Below the pieces are notes generated by a model that worked only from the letters and a program-made list of their open reading frames with translations, searched no databases and was not told the origin of the DNA. A stretch of DNA of 64,000 nt from Streptomyces sp. P9-A2. Lineage in GTDB: Bacteria; Actinomycetota; Actinomycetes; Streptomycetales; Streptomycetaceae. The stretch lies in NCBI RefSeq assembly GCF_036634175.1, contig NZ_JAZIFX010000001.1:6882001-6946000 (forward strand), given 5' to 3'. Below are positions 24,838 through 34,358 of the stretch, in pieces (positions within the stretch are counted from its first letter, which is position 1; each line of letters opens with the position of its first letter). The translations under genes and the position numbers were made by a program.

Positions 24838-25052
24838 TGTGACCAGATCATGGAATGGGGTGTCGAAAGGTGAGGGATGTCCCCTCGGCGGAGCTGCCGG
24901 AAGGCACCGGGGGAGCCCTCGGGAAGCCGTTCGAGAGAGATCGGGAAACCGCCGGGAAGCGGCCGGAAGCGCCCCGCAAGCGTCACGCGTCACGTGATCC
25001 CTTTGCTCCCGGGTACGCCACCCTGGGTCACCGTGAGGCAGAATCGGCGACG

Positions 25053-26240
25053 ATGAGCACCTACCGCGACCTCACACTCCCCAGGGCATTGAGTTCCGCC
25101 CGGGCGGGCGCCGCCCCCATCGGCTCCCGCCGTGCTCCCGCCGTGCTCCGCACGGTCGGCACCCGGGAACGCCGCTCGTACCTGACGGCACCGCGCGTGC
25201 CGACCGTCGGCATCGACATCGGCGGCACGAAGGTGATGGCGGGCGTCGTCGACGCAGACGGCAACATCCTGGAGCGGCTCCGCACGGAGACCCCGGACAA
25301 GTCCAAGAGCCCGAAAGTCGTCGAGGACACCATCGTCGAACTGGTGCTTGACCTGTCCGACCGGCACGACGTGCACGCGGTCGGCGTCGGCGCGGCCGGC
25401 TGGGTCGACGCCGACCGCAACCGCGTGCTGTTCGCCCCGCACCTGTCGTGGCGCAACGAGCCGCTGCGCGACCGCCTCGCCGGCCGGCTCGCCGTTCCCG
25501 TCCTGGTCGACAACGACGCCAACTCCGCCGCCTGGGCCGAATGGCGCTTCGGCGCCGGGCGCGGCGAGGACCACCTCGTCATGATCACGCTGGGCACCGG
25601 CATCGGCGGCGCGATCCTCGAGGACGGTCAGGTCAAGCGCGGCAAGTACGGCGTCGCCGGCGAGTTCGGCCACATGCAGGTCGTCCCCGGCGGCCACCGC
25701 TGCCCCTGCGGCAACCGCGGCTGCTGGGAGCAGTACAGCTCCGGCAACGCACTGGTCCGCGAGGCGCGCGAACTGGCCGCCGCGGACTCGCCGGTCGCCT
25801 ACGGGATCATCGAGCACGTCAAAGGGAACATCGCCGAGATCAGCGGCCCGATGATCACCGAGCTGGCCCGTGAGGGCGATGCCATGTGCATCGAGCTCCT
25901 CCAGGACATCGGCCAGTGGCTCGGCGTCGGCATCGCCAACCTCGCCGCCGCCCTCGACCCCTCCTGCTTCGTCATCGGCGGCGGGGTCTCGGCCGCCGAC
26001 GACCTGCTGATCGGCCCCGCGCGGGACGCGTTCAAGAGGCACCTCACGGGCCGCGGCTACCGCCCCGAGGCCCACATCGTCCGCGCCCAGCTCGGCCCCG
26101 AGGCCGGCATGGTCGGCGCCGCCGACCTCGCCCGCCTGGTCGCCCGCCGCTTCCGCCGTGCCAAGCGCCGCCGGGTCGAACGCTACGAGCGCTACGAGCG
26201 GTATGCGGAGGCCGGCCGGGCCAACCAGGAGACGCCGTGA
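25053..26240 (+). CDS. ROK-family sugar kinase (glucokinase-like)
   Basis: 395 residues. Phosphate-1 motif VGIDIGGTKVMAGVVD (about 55-70), VGVGAAGWVDADRN, VLVDNDANSAAWAEWRFGAGRGEDHLVMITLGTGIGGAI, and the ROK zinc motif GHMQVVPGGHRCPCGNRGCWEQYSSGNAL with its Cys residues. It phosphorylates a hexose, probably glucose, at the cost of ATP. The N-terminal 50 residues are an Arg/Ala-rich extension; the C-terminus is very basic (RRFRRAKRRRVERYERYERY). The frame stays open 198 bp further upstream from an ATG at 24855, but the ATG at 25053 is the more usual start in relatives. Confidence 0.87.
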   Translation: MSTYRDLTLPRALSSARAGAAPIGSRRAPAVLRTVGTRERRSYLTAPRVPTVGIDIGGTKVMAGVVDADGNILERLRTETPDKSKSPKVVEDTIVELVLDLSDRHDVHAVGVGAAGWVDADRNRVLFAPHLSWRNEPLRDRLAGRLAVPVLVDNDANSAAWAEWRFGAGRGEDHLVMITLGTGIGGAILEDGQVKRGKYGVAGEFGHMQVVPGGHRCPCGNRGCWEQYSSGNALVREARELAAADSPVAYGIIEHVKGNIAEISGPMITELAREGDAMCIELLQDIGQWLGVGIANLAAALDPSCFVIGGGVSAADDLLIGPARDAFKRHLTGRGYRPEAHIVRAQLGPEAGMVGAADLARLVARRFRRAKRRRVERYERYERYAEAGRANQETP

Positions 26241-26264
26241 CGGGCGACGGTCCCCCTCGGGCGC

Positions 26265-26774
26265 ATGATCCGCCGCAGGGCGCTCACCCTGCTGATCATC
26301 GTGCTGCTCATCGGTGTCCCGGCCGGGTACCTGATGATCTCCGCGAACCAGAGCCGGGCCAGCGGCAAGGACAAGGAGGCCAGGTACTCGGCGAACAGCC
26401 TGACCCAGGGCTGGCCGTCGAAGGTGCAGCGCCGCCTCTACCAGGTGCCGGTCCCGCACCCCGCCTGGTGGGTGGCCACCTACGAGACGAACAACTGGAA
26501 GACCAGCCGCCTGTACGTCGAGTTCGAGACCACCGACGCCGGTCTGAGCGCCTTTCTCACCAGTATGGGCGTGCAGCGGGACGACCTGAAGCGGGATGGC
26601 ATCACCATCAGCGACCGCGACCGGGAAGTCACCGGCTGGAAGTTCGACCGCCCCGGCATCTGGTCCGGTCTCGTCAACGAACGGAAGAACCCCGCGCCCA
26701 CGCACGACGTCGTCGTCAACGAGGGCAAGCCGGGCTTCCCCAGGGTGTACGTCGTCTCCCGGACGGTCCCCTGA
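26265..26774 (+). CDS. membrane-anchored or secreted protein of unknown function
   Basis: 169 residues: a short basic N-terminus and one hydrophobic segment (ALTLLIIVLLIGVPAGYLMIS, about 7-27), then an extracellular domain (WPSKVQRRLYQVPVPHPAWWVATYETNNWKTSRLYVEFETTDAGLSAFLTSMGV...GWKFDRPGIWSGLV). No Cys, so not a lipoprotein. It begins 24 bp after the ROK kinase stop and is conserved as a neighbour in other Streptomyces as I recall, so probably co-transcribed. I do not recognise the domain. Confidence 0.75.
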   Translation: MIRRRALTLLIIVLLIGVPAGYLMISANQSRASGKDKEARYSANSLTQGWPSKVQRRLYQVPVPHPAWWVATYETNNWKTSRLYVEFETTDAGLSAFLTSMGVQRDDLKRDGITISDRDREVTGWKFDRPGIWSGLVNERKNPAPTHDVVVNEGKPGFPRVYVVSRTVP

Positions 26775-26928
26775 TCCGCACCGCCGCCCCGGTCCGTGAC
26801 CGGGTGCGCCCGGTGCGCACAGGTCCGGTCGCGGAACCGATTGTCAGTGCCCGCCCGTAGAGTCGAAGGCGAACAATCCGACGACACGGGTGGGCGTGCA
26901 CGGGGACGGGCGGGAGGTGACAGGGCGC

Positions 26929-29841
26929 ATGAGCGAGGGGACCATGACGGCCGAACGGCACACGGCCGGGACGGACGCGGGGGAGGCCGGCCCGGCGGAC
27001 GCGGCGATCGCGGCCGCCACCGCGGAGATCCCCGTCGGTCTCGCCGCCGTCTTCCTGCCGGCGGCCCTGCCACGCGACGGGCGCATCGCCTTCTACGACC
27101 CCGGGAGCGGCCCCGCCGAAGCCGTCCCGGAGCACGCCCCGCACACGCGGCTCACCGTCACCCGCCCGCACGGAGACGGAGTCCGGCGGCGGACGGTCAC
27201 CGCCCTCTCCCTCCCCCTCGACGAGGCTCTGCCCCTGCTGGTCCGCGCCCGGCACGACCCCGCGGCGCACCCCGCCACCGCCTGCTGGGGCGCCGCCGCC
27301 CTGCACGCCCTGCGGCTCACGGCGCGCGGCCGGCTCCTGCCCGGCCTGACGGCCACCGGCCACGACGCCTGGCGGGTCGGCCCTCTCGACCCGGACGACG
27401 TGGCACACCTGCGCGCGGTGGCCGCGGCCCTGCCCTTCGAGGGCCACGCCGTTCCGCTGCCCGGCCCCGGCCCGCTCCGGCTGCCGCAGCCGGAAGCCCT
27501 GGTCCGCGCCTTCCTGGACGCGGTCGCGGACACGCTGCCCCGTACCCCGGCCGCACCGTACGCCTCGGGGCTGCCGTTCGCCGCCCGCAAGGCCCAGCGG
27601 CTGCCCGGTGCCCAGGACTGGGCCGCCGAGGTCGCCGCCGGCATGGACGCCGGCGTGCGCGTCTCGCTCCGCCTCGACCTCTCCGCGTACGACCTGTTCG
27701 ACGGCGCCGACGAGGGCGCGGGGGGCACCGGCGCGCGCGGTGCGGGCGCGGCGGTCGTCCAGGTGCACAGCCTCGCCGACCCCACCCTCGTCGCCGACGC
27801 GACAGCCCTGTGGGCGGGGACGGCGGACAGCGCGTTCGGCCCCCGCGCGCGCGTGGACGCCGCCCTCGCCGTCCGCCGGGCCGCCCGTGTCTGGCCCCCG
27901 CTGGACCGGCTCTCCGACCAGGACGTACCCGACGTACTGGCACTGTCCGAGGACGAGTTGAACGACCTGCTCGGCGTCGCCGCCACCCGCCTCGCCGCGG
28001 CCGGTGTCGCCGTGCACTGGCCCCGGGACCTGGCCCAGGACCTCACCGCGACGGCGGTGGTCCGGCCGGCCCCCGGATCGGCGACCGACGGGAGCGGCTT
28101 CTTCGAGAGCGAGGACCTGCTGCGCTTCGGCTGGCAGATCGCGCTCGGCGGCGACCCGCTCACCGAGGCCGAGATGGACGCCCTGGCCGAGGCCCACCGC
28201 CCCGTCGTCCGGCTGCGCGACCAGTGGGTGCTGGTCGACCCGGCGCTCGTCCGCAAGGCCCGCAAACGGGAGCTGGGCCTGCTCGATCCCGTCGACGCGC
28301 TGTCCGTCGCCCTCACCGGCACCGCGGAGGCCGACGGCGAGACCGTCGAGGCGGTCCCCGTCGGCGCCCTCGCCGTCCTCCGGGACCGCCTCACCACGGG
28401 CGTTCAGCCCGCCGAGCCGCCCCCCGGACTCGACGCCACCCTGCGCGACTACCAACTGCGGGGACTGGCCTGGCTCGACCTCATGACCTCCCTCGGCCTC
28501 GGCGGCTGCCTCGCCGACGACATGGGCCTCGGCAAGACGATCACCCTCATCGCACTGCATCTGAAACGGGACCGCGCCGAGCCGACCCTGGTCGTCTGCC
28601 CCACCTCCCTGCTCGGCAACTGGCAGCGGGAGATCACCCGGTTCGCCCCCGGCGTCCCCGTGCGCCGCTTCCACGGCCCGGACCGGACCCTGGACGACCT
28701 GACCGGCGGCTTCGTCCTCACCACCTACGGCACCATGCGCTCGGCCGCCCCGACACTGGCCGCACAGCGCTGGGGCATGGTCGTCGCCGACGAGGCCCAG
28801 CACGTCAAGAACCCGCACTCGGCCACGGCGAAGGCGCTGCGCACCATCCCGACCCCCGCGCGCGTGGCCCTCACCGGCACCCCCGTCGAGAACAACCTCT
28901 CCGAGCTGTGGGCCCTCCTCGACTGGACGACCCCCGGGCTCCTCGGCCCCCTCACCTCCTTCCGCGCCCGGCACGCCCGCGCGGTGGAGGCCGGCGAGGA
29001 CGACGAGGCCGTCGAGCGGCTCTCCCGCCTGGTGCGGCCCTTCCTCCTGCGGCGCAAGAAGTCCGACCCGGGCATCGTCCCCGAACTGCCGCCCAAGACC
29101 GAGACGGACCACCCCGTCCCGCTCACCCGCGAACAGGCCGCGCTCTACGAGGCGGTGGTGCGCGAGTCGATGCTCGCCATCGAGACCGCCCAGGGCATGG
29201 GCCGCCGGGGCCTGGTGCTGAAGCTGCTGACCGCGCTGAAACAGATCTGCAACCACCCGGCGCTCTACCTCAAGGACGCGCACACACGGGCCGGCGGCGA
29301 CCGCCTCGCGGCCCGCTCCGGCAAACTCGCCCTGCTGGACGAACTGCTGGACACCCTCCTCGCCGAGGACGGATCGGCCCTGGTCTTCACGCAGTACGTC
29401 GGCATGGCCCGGCTGATCACCGCACATCTGACCGAGCGCGCGGTGCCGGTCGACCTCCTCCACGGCGGTACGCCGGTACCGGAGCGGGAACGCATGGTGG
29501 ACCGCTTCCAGAGCGGCGCGACCCCTGTCCTGGTCCTGTCCCTGAAGGCAGCCGGCACCGGCCTGAACCTCACCCGCGCGGGCCATGTCGTCCACTTCGA
29601 CCGCTGGTGGAACCCGGCGGTCGAGGACCAGGCCACCGACCGCGCCTACCGCATCGGCCAGACCCAGCCGGTCCAGGTCCACCGTCTGGTCACCGAGGGC
29701 ACGATCGAGGACCGCATCGCCGAGATGCTCGATGCCAAACGGGCCCTCGCCGACGCGATCCTCGGCTCCGGCGAGTCGGCCCTCACGGAACTGACCGACC
29801 ACGAGCTGTCCGACCTGGTCTCCCTGCGGAGGACGTCATGA
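26929..29841 (+). CDS. SNF2-family DEAD/DEAH-like helicase
   Basis: About 970 residues. The N-terminal ~510 residues are an actinobacterial accessory region (SNF2_N-associated, DUF3670-like) ending before DYQLRGLAWLDLMTSLGLGGCLADDMGLGKT. Walker A DDMGLGKT starts at about residue 530, DEAQ box (VVADEAQHVKN) at about 621, then ALTGTPVENNLSELWALLDW, SGKLALLDELLDTLLAEDGSALVFTQYVGM, VLVLSLKAAGTGLNLTRAGHVVHFDRWWNPAVEDQATDRAYRIGQTQPVQVHRLVTEGTIEDRI. An ATP-driven DNA translocase or remodeller. ATG at 26929 has GGGAGG upstream; ATG at 26944 is nearly as good. Its stop overlaps the SWIM gene start. Confidence 0.92.
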   Translation: MSEGTMTAERHTAGTDAGEAGPADAAIAAATAEIPVGLAAVFLPAALPRDGRIAFYDPGSGPAEAVPEHAPHTRLTVTRPHGDGVRRRTVTALSLPLDEALPLLVRARHDPAAHPATACWGAAALHALRLTARGRLLPGLTATGHDAWRVGPLDPDDVAHLRAVAAALPFEGHAVPLPGPGPLRLPQPEALVRAFLDAVADTLPRTPAAPYASGLPFAARKAQRLPGAQDWAAEVAAGMDAGVRVSLRLDLSAYDLFDGADEGAGGTGARGAGAAVVQVHSLADPTLVADATALWAGTADSAFGPRARVDAALAVRRAARVWPPLDRLSDQDVPDVLALSEDELNDLLGVAATRLAAAGVAVHWPRDLAQDLTATAVVRPAPGSATDGSGFFESEDLLRFGWQIALGGDPLTEAEMDALAEAHRPVVRLRDQWVLVDPALVRKARKRELGLLDPVDALSVALTGTAEADGETVEAVPVGALAVLRDRLTTGVQPAEPPPGLDATLRDYQLRGLAWLDLMTSLGLGGCLADDMGLGKTITLIALHLKRDRAEPTLVVCPTSLLGNWQREITRFAPGVPVRRFHGPDRTLDDLTGGFVLTTYGTMRSAAPTLAAQRWGMVVADEAQHVKNPHSATAKALRTIPTPARVALTGTPVENNLSELWALLDWTTPGLLGPLTSFRARHARAVEAGEDDEAVERLSRLVRPFLLRRKKSDPGIVPELPPKTETDHPVPLTREQAALYEAVVRESMLAIETAQGMGRRGLVLKLLTALKQICNHPALYLKDAHTRAGGDRLAARSGKLALLDELLDTLLAEDGSALVFTQYVGMARLITAHLTERAVPVDLLHGGTPVPERERMVDRFQSGATPVLVLSLKAAGTGLNLTRAGHVVHFDRWWNPAVEDQATDRAYRIGQTQPVQVHRLVTEGTIEDRIAEMLDAKRALADAILGSGESALTELTDHELSDLVSLRRTS

Positions 29842-32144
29842 CCCCCCGCCCCTCCGACGAGGCCCGGGAGGCCCTGCGGGCCGCCCGCAGGCGTGCGAGC
29901 GCCGATCCGGTGCCGGAGGCGGGGGAGGACGGGAAACCCGCGGGCACCCAGGAACAACGCCCCGGTGACGTGGCCCGCGACGCCCTGCGCAGGGCCGTAC
30001 GGGCCCGGCGCACGACGGACACGGGGAACCCCGGGACGGCGGACGGGCCCGAGGGCGGGGGCGTGAAGGGCGAGATGAGCCCGGCGACAGGGGCGGAGCG
30101 GGAGCCGGAGACGGGCCACGAGGGGCCGGCGGCAGCGTCGGCGGCCGGTGACGCCGGTACCGACACCGGCGGCGTACGGACGGAGCGGCGCACGGGGGTG
30201 GCGGACGGCGCCGCCCCGCCGTCGTCCGCCGACGGTATCCGGAGCCGTCCGGATCTCCCTGCCCGCCCAGTCCTCCCGGATCTTCCGGAGCCGGAGCCGG
30301 AGCCGGAGCAGGAGCAGGAGCCCAGGCCCGCCCGGCGCCCCGGGGACATCGCGCGGGAGGCCTTGCGCGCGGCCCGTCAGGAAGCCCTGCGCGCGCGAAC
30401 GGAGACCGACGACCGGGCAACCGGCGACCGTGCCTTGGACGACGGCTCCTCCGCCGACCGGGCGGCCGGTGACCGGAGGAGCGACGGCCGGGACACCACC
30501 GGCCCGCCCGCCGGCCGTACCCCGCTTCCGTCGGGCGCGGCCCCCCGAGTTCCTCACGTCCCCCGCACCACCCGAGGTGACCGGGCCGCCGGTGCCCGGC
30601 AGGGCGAGGCACAGGCCGAAGAGGCGGGAGCACTCGCGGTACGGGACCTGCTCGACGGCGCGCTCCTCTCGCCCCTGTCCCCGTCCGCGCCCCCGCCCGC
30701 GCCCTTTGACGTGGCCGAACCGGCCCCGAAGCCCGACGGCCACCCCCACAAGCAGCCGGCCACCCATCAACCCCCGGCCACCCACCAACCCCTGGCGCCC
30801 CCGGCGGCCCTGGCGGCCCTGGCACTTCAGGAGCCCCCGACACCCAAGGCACCTCCCGCCACCCCCCAGTCGCCGCCTTCCATGGCCGCCCCCACCCGGG
30901 ACGGGGAGCTGCGCCGTACCTTCGCCGCGTTCCCGCCCCGCACCCCGGGCGGCACGAGGTTCGCCGACACCTGGTGGGGCGACGCGTGGGTCACGGCGCT
31001 GGAGGAGGGCGCGCTGGACGCCGCGCGGCTCACGCGCGGACGCCGGTACGCGGAGCGGGGGCACGCCGACGCCATCACCGTCACCCCCGGGCTCGTCCTC
31101 GCCTACGTCCAGGGAAGCCGCCCCCGCCCGTACCGCGTGCAGGTAAGGCTGCGGACCTTCGCGGACACCGAGTGGGAGCGGTTCCTGGACGCGGCCGCCG
31201 ACCGACCCGGCCACATCGCGGCCCTGCTGGACAAGGAGATGCCCCAGTCCCTCGCCGACTGCGGAGCTCCGCTGCTGCCCCGCCCCGGTGATCTCGCCCC
31301 GCAGTGCAGCTGCCCTGATTCCGGCCATCCCTGCAAGCACGCCGCCGCCCTCTGCTACCAGACCGCCCGGCTGCTCGACGCCGACCCGTTCGTGCTGCTC
31401 CTGCTGCGCGGGCGGGGCGAGCGCGACGTGATCGACGCCCTGTCCCGGCTCAGCGCCGCCCGCACGGCCCGTGCCGCCCGGGACAGGGAACCGGAGCCCC
31501 TCCCCGGAATGCGGGCCGATGAGGCCGTCGCGCCGCGGGCTCTTCCGCCGCTTCCACCGCCGCTGCCCCCACCCCCGCACCCGGAGCAGCCCCCGGCGTA
31601 CCCGGCGGCCCCGGGCGGCCCGGACCCGTTCGCGCTCGACCAGCTCGCCACCGACGCCGCCGCCCGCGCGCACGCCCTGCTCACCACCGGCCGCGACCCC
31701 GTCGCCCGGTTCACGCTGTGGCAGGACGCCGTACGGCTCGCCGCCGCCCGCCCCGGCTCCGGACTCACCGCCGGCACCCGCGCGCTGTACTCCTCCCTCG
31801 CCCGCGCGGCCGGGAGCACCCCCGCCGAGCTGGCCCGCGCGGTCGCCGCCTGGCGCCAGGGCGGCCCGGCCGGACTCGAGGCCCTGGAGGAACCCTGGGA
31901 CCCGCCGGCCGGCCGTTTCGACCGTGCCCGCCCCCTCCTCCTCGCCGCGGACCTGCCCGCCTTCCGCCCCTGGCACAACCGCCTCACCCACCCCCGGGGG
32001 CACCTCCAGCTCCGCCTCGGCCGCGACCACCTCTGGTACGCGTACGAGTCCGAGCCCGGCCACGACGACTGGTGGCCTCGCGGCACCCCCGACCCGGACC
32101 CCGTCGGGGCCCTCACCGGCCTGGACGCTCCGGGCGCTCTGTGA
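29838..32144 (+). CDS. SWIM zinc-finger protein paired with the SNF2 helicase
   Basis: 768 residues. Residues 1-345 are low-complexity, Pro/Glu/Arg-rich and probably disordered, with three copies of a helical motif (DEAREALRAARRRA, GDVARDALRRAVRAR, GDIAREALRAARQEALRAR). The folded part begins at FADTWWGDAWVTALEEGALDAARLTRGRRYAERGHADAITVTPGLVLAYVQGSRPRPYRVQVRLRTF. The SWIM motif C-x-C-x6-C-x-H (Cys490, Cys492, Cys499, His501) follows. SWIM proteins bind DNA or protein and commonly travel with this helicase. The ATG overlaps the helicase stop (ATGA), so the two are translationally coupled and probably a complex. Possible DNA repair or remodelling role; not proven. Confidence 0.88.
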   Translation: MTPRPSDEAREALRAARRRASADPVPEAGEDGKPAGTQEQRPGDVARDALRRAVRARRTTDTGNPGTADGPEGGGVKGEMSPATGAEREPETGHEGPAAASAAGDAGTDTGGVRTERRTGVADGAAPPSSADGIRSRPDLPARPVLPDLPEPEPEPEQEQEPRPARRPGDIAREALRAARQEALRARTETDDRATGDRALDDGSSADRAAGDRRSDGRDTTGPPAGRTPLPSGAAPRVPHVPRTTRGDRAAGARQGEAQAEEAGALAVRDLLDGALLSPLSPSAPPPAPFDVAEPAPKPDGHPHKQPATHQPPATHQPLAPPAALAALALQEPPTPKAPPATPQSPPSMAAPTRDGELRRTFAAFPPRTPGGTRFADTWWGDAWVTALEEGALDAARLTRGRRYAERGHADAITVTPGLVLAYVQGSRPRPYRVQVRLRTFADTEWERFLDAAADRPGHIAALLDKEMPQSLADCGAPLLPRPGDLAPQCSCPDSGHPCKHAAALCYQTARLLDADPFVLLLLRGRGERDVIDALSRLSAARTARAARDREPEPLPGMRADEAVAPRALPPLPPPLPPPPHPEQPPAYPAAPGGPDPFALDQLATDAAARAHALLTTGRDPVARFTLWQDAVRLAAARPGSGLTAGTRALYSSLARAAGSTPAELARAVAAWRQGGPAGLEALEEPWDPPAGRFDRARPLLLAADLPAFRPWHNRLTHPRGHLQLRLGRDHLWYAYESEPGHDDWWPRGTPDPDPVGALTGLDAPGAL

Positions 32145-32543
32145 ACGCGCAAGGTGTCCGGGACGGGTCCGTGGGCGGTCTTCGGGCGTGCCGGCCGAGA
32201 TCGGCGGAATGATGGCGTCCACGCCGGTCACCTTGACCAGAGACAGCTCGGTCCAGCGCGCCATTCGTCGGCGCCGTCGGTGAGTCCTGCGGGTTGAACG
32301 TGATGTCGACCTTCGCGGTCCGTTGTGGTCGGCCAGAGTCGGTTCAGGGCGTTCTATGCGTTGGGATTGAGCATGTTCCGCGATCTTGGGACGGGGACGG
32401 GGAGTGTGGGGAGAATCGGTGGGTGCTGTCCTGCGGCCGGGTCTGACTCTCGAGACGTCTGATCGGGCGTCCTGTTCACGCTGTTTCAACCGTCGGCCGG
32501 GCACGGTGCGGCGTGCCGGAGCGGAGGGACCGGTCCCTCCGGG
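32145..32543. other. non-coding or decayed DNA before an IS110 remnant
   Basis: No frame here is convincing. A minus-strand stretch reads KVDITFNPQDSPTAPTNGALDRAVSGQ, which has protein-like codon use but which I cannot identify. It may be the relic of an accessory gene. Confidence 0.4.
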
Positions 32544-32959
32544 GCGGCCCTGTTCCGCTGTCTGCCGGCCCAGGGCGTGGACGTGTTCGACATGAACCGG
32601 CCCGACCGGACCGACCGCCGCCGGCACGGCAAGTCGGACCGGACAGGGCCGTCGCTTCGCCGATCAAGATCGGGGGCACCCCCGATCGCCTGGGCGGTGA
32701 GGCGCCCTGCGTCGCGCTGTGCGGGGTCAGCCCTGTCGGGCGTTCCTCGGGCGGTCGGGCAGTACCGCCGCCTCAACCATGGCGGTGACCGGCGGGCCGA
32801 CGGCGCCCTGCACCGGGTCGTACGGAATCGTCTGCGCTTTGACCCGCGCACCCAGGACTGCTACGAACGCCGCATCAAGGAGGGCAGGACCCGACGCGAC
32901 ATCGTGCGATGCCTCAAACGCTACGCTGCGTGGGAGGTCTTCCACCTGATCAGGGTTGT
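32544..32959 (+). pseudogene. IS110-family transposase remnant
   Basis: Three fragments of an IS110 (DEDD) transposase in different frames. N-terminal: LFRCLPAQGVDVFDMNRPDRTDRRRHGKSD. Middle: GTPDRLGGEAPCVALCGVSPV. C-terminal: QYRRLNHGGDRRADGALHRVVRNRLRFDPRTQDCYERRIKEGRTRRDIVRCLKRYAAWEVFHLI. Most of the central region, including the remaining catalytic acids, is missing. An old, inactive insertion directly upstream of the PcaDC gene, whose promoter may lie within it. Confidence 0.8.
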
Positions 32960-33011
32960 ACAGTCCTGCCCCGTCACAGGGGCAGTCGTGAGAGATGAGA
33001 GGGTCTGACGG

Positions 33012-34310
33012 GTGAGTGAGACACCACCGAACACCCTGCAATACCGCTTCGACGGGCCAGAAGAGGCTCCAGTTCTGATTCTGGCTCCCTCGCTGGGTAC
33101 CACATGGCACATGTGGGACCGGCAGATCCCCGAACTGACGAAGCAGTGGCGTGTCTTCCGGTTCGACCTGCCCGGACACGGAGGCGCCCCCGCGTACCCG
33201 GGGGGCTCGGTCGGCGATCTCACCGGGCGGCTGCTCGCCACCCTCGAAGGCCTCGGCGTGCAGCGCTTCGGCTACGCGGGCTGCGCGCTCGGCGGCGCGA
33301 TCGGCCTGGAACTGGCCCTGCGCCACCCCGAACGCCTCGCCTCCCTCGCCCTGATCGCCGCCTCGCCCCGGTTCGGCACCGCCGACGAGTTCCGCCAGCG
33401 TGGGGTGATCGTCCGCACGAACGGGCTCGACCCGATCGCCCGCACCGCGCCCGACCGCTGGTTCACCAGCGGTTTCGCGGCCGCGCAGCCCGCGATCACC
33501 GAGTGGGCCGTGCAGATGGTGCGCACCACCGACCCGGGCTGCTACATCGCCGCCTGCGAGGCCCTCGCCTCGTTCGACGTACGGGCCGAACTCGGCAGCG
33601 TCGGCGTGCCGACGCTGGTGCTGGTCGGCTCGGACGACCAGGTCACCGGCCCCGCCGAGGCCCGCACGCTGGTCGCCGGGGTGCCGGACGCCCGGCTGGC
33701 CGTCGTGCCCGGCGCCTCCCACCTCGTGCCGGTGGAACAGCCCGCAGCCGTCACCGACCTTCTGGTCCGGCACTTCTCCACCGCCTGGCAGCCCGCCTTC
33801 GAGGCCGCCACCGGACACATCGCCCTGCCCGCCGTCCAGGTCCAGGCGGGGCAGGTGGTCGTACCGCAGCAGGCCGGGCCCGTCGCCGAGATCACCGCCG
33901 CTGTCCCGCCGCAGCCCCGGGGCGGCGCACCCGACCCGTACGAGGCCGGGATCAAGGTCCGCCGTGAGGTGCTGGGCGACGCGCACGTCGACCAGATGCT
34001 GGCGCAGACCGACGACTTCTCGGGCGACTTCCAGGAGTACGTCACCAGCTCCGTCTGGGGCGGGGTCTGGGACCGGCCCGGCCTGGACCGGCGCACCCGC
34101 AGCTGCGTCACCCTCACCGCCCTGGTCGCCGGCGGCCACCTGGAGGACCTCGCCGTCCACACCCGGGCCGCCCTGCGCAACGGCCTCACTCCCGCGGAGA
34201 TCAAGGAGGTCCTGCTCCAGGCGGCCGTCTACTGCGGTGTCCCCGCCGCGAACAGCGCGTTCCGCGTGGCCCAGCAGGTGATCCGCGAGGAGACCACACC
34301 CCAGGAGTGA
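33012..34310 (+). CDS. PcaD-PcaC fusion-type protein: enol-lactonase/hydrolase plus carboxymuconolactone decarboxylase domain
   Basis: 432 residues. Residues 1-260 are an alpha/beta hydrolase: SLGTTWHMWDRQIPELTKQWRVFRFDLPGHG (oxyanion), nucleophile elbow YAGCALGGAIG, acid in VLVGSDDQVTGP, His in PGASHLVPVEQP. Residues about 310-432 are a carboxymuconolactone decarboxylase domain: RREVLGDAHVDQ, SSVWGGVWDRPGLDRRTRSCVTLTALVAGGHLEDLAVHTRAALRNGLTPAEIKEVLLQAAVYCGVPAANSAF. Such fusions do two steps of protocatechuate breakdown. The elbow holds Cys where PcaD has Ser, and no pca genes are nearby, so another substrate is possible. GTG start. Confidence 0.85.
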   Translation: MSETPPNTLQYRFDGPEEAPVLILAPSLGTTWHMWDRQIPELTKQWRVFRFDLPGHGGAPAYPGGSVGDLTGRLLATLEGLGVQRFGYAGCALGGAIGLELALRHPERLASLALIAASPRFGTADEFRQRGVIVRTNGLDPIARTAPDRWFTSGFAAAQPAITEWAVQMVRTTDPGCYIAACEALASFDVRAELGSVGVPTLVLVGSDDQVTGPAEARTLVAGVPDARLAVVPGASHLVPVEQPAAVTDLLVRHFSTAWQPAFEAATGHIALPAVQVQAGQVVVPQQAGPVAEITAAVPPQPRGGAPDPYEAGIKVRREVLGDAHVDQMLAQTDDFSGDFQEYVTSSVWGGVWDRPGLDRRTRSCVTLTALVAGGHLEDLAVHTRAALRNGLTPAEIKEVLLQAAVYCGVPAANSAFRVAQQVIREETTPQE

Positions 34311-34358
34311 GGCCCGGGGCGAGATCCGGGAGGAGTCCTGAGGGGGCAGGATGGACGT

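Noticed and set aside
26716..29802. 1028-codon open frame opposite the SNF2 helicase
   Set aside because: Antisense shadow with biased low-complexity composition; the plus-strand frame has all helicase motifs.
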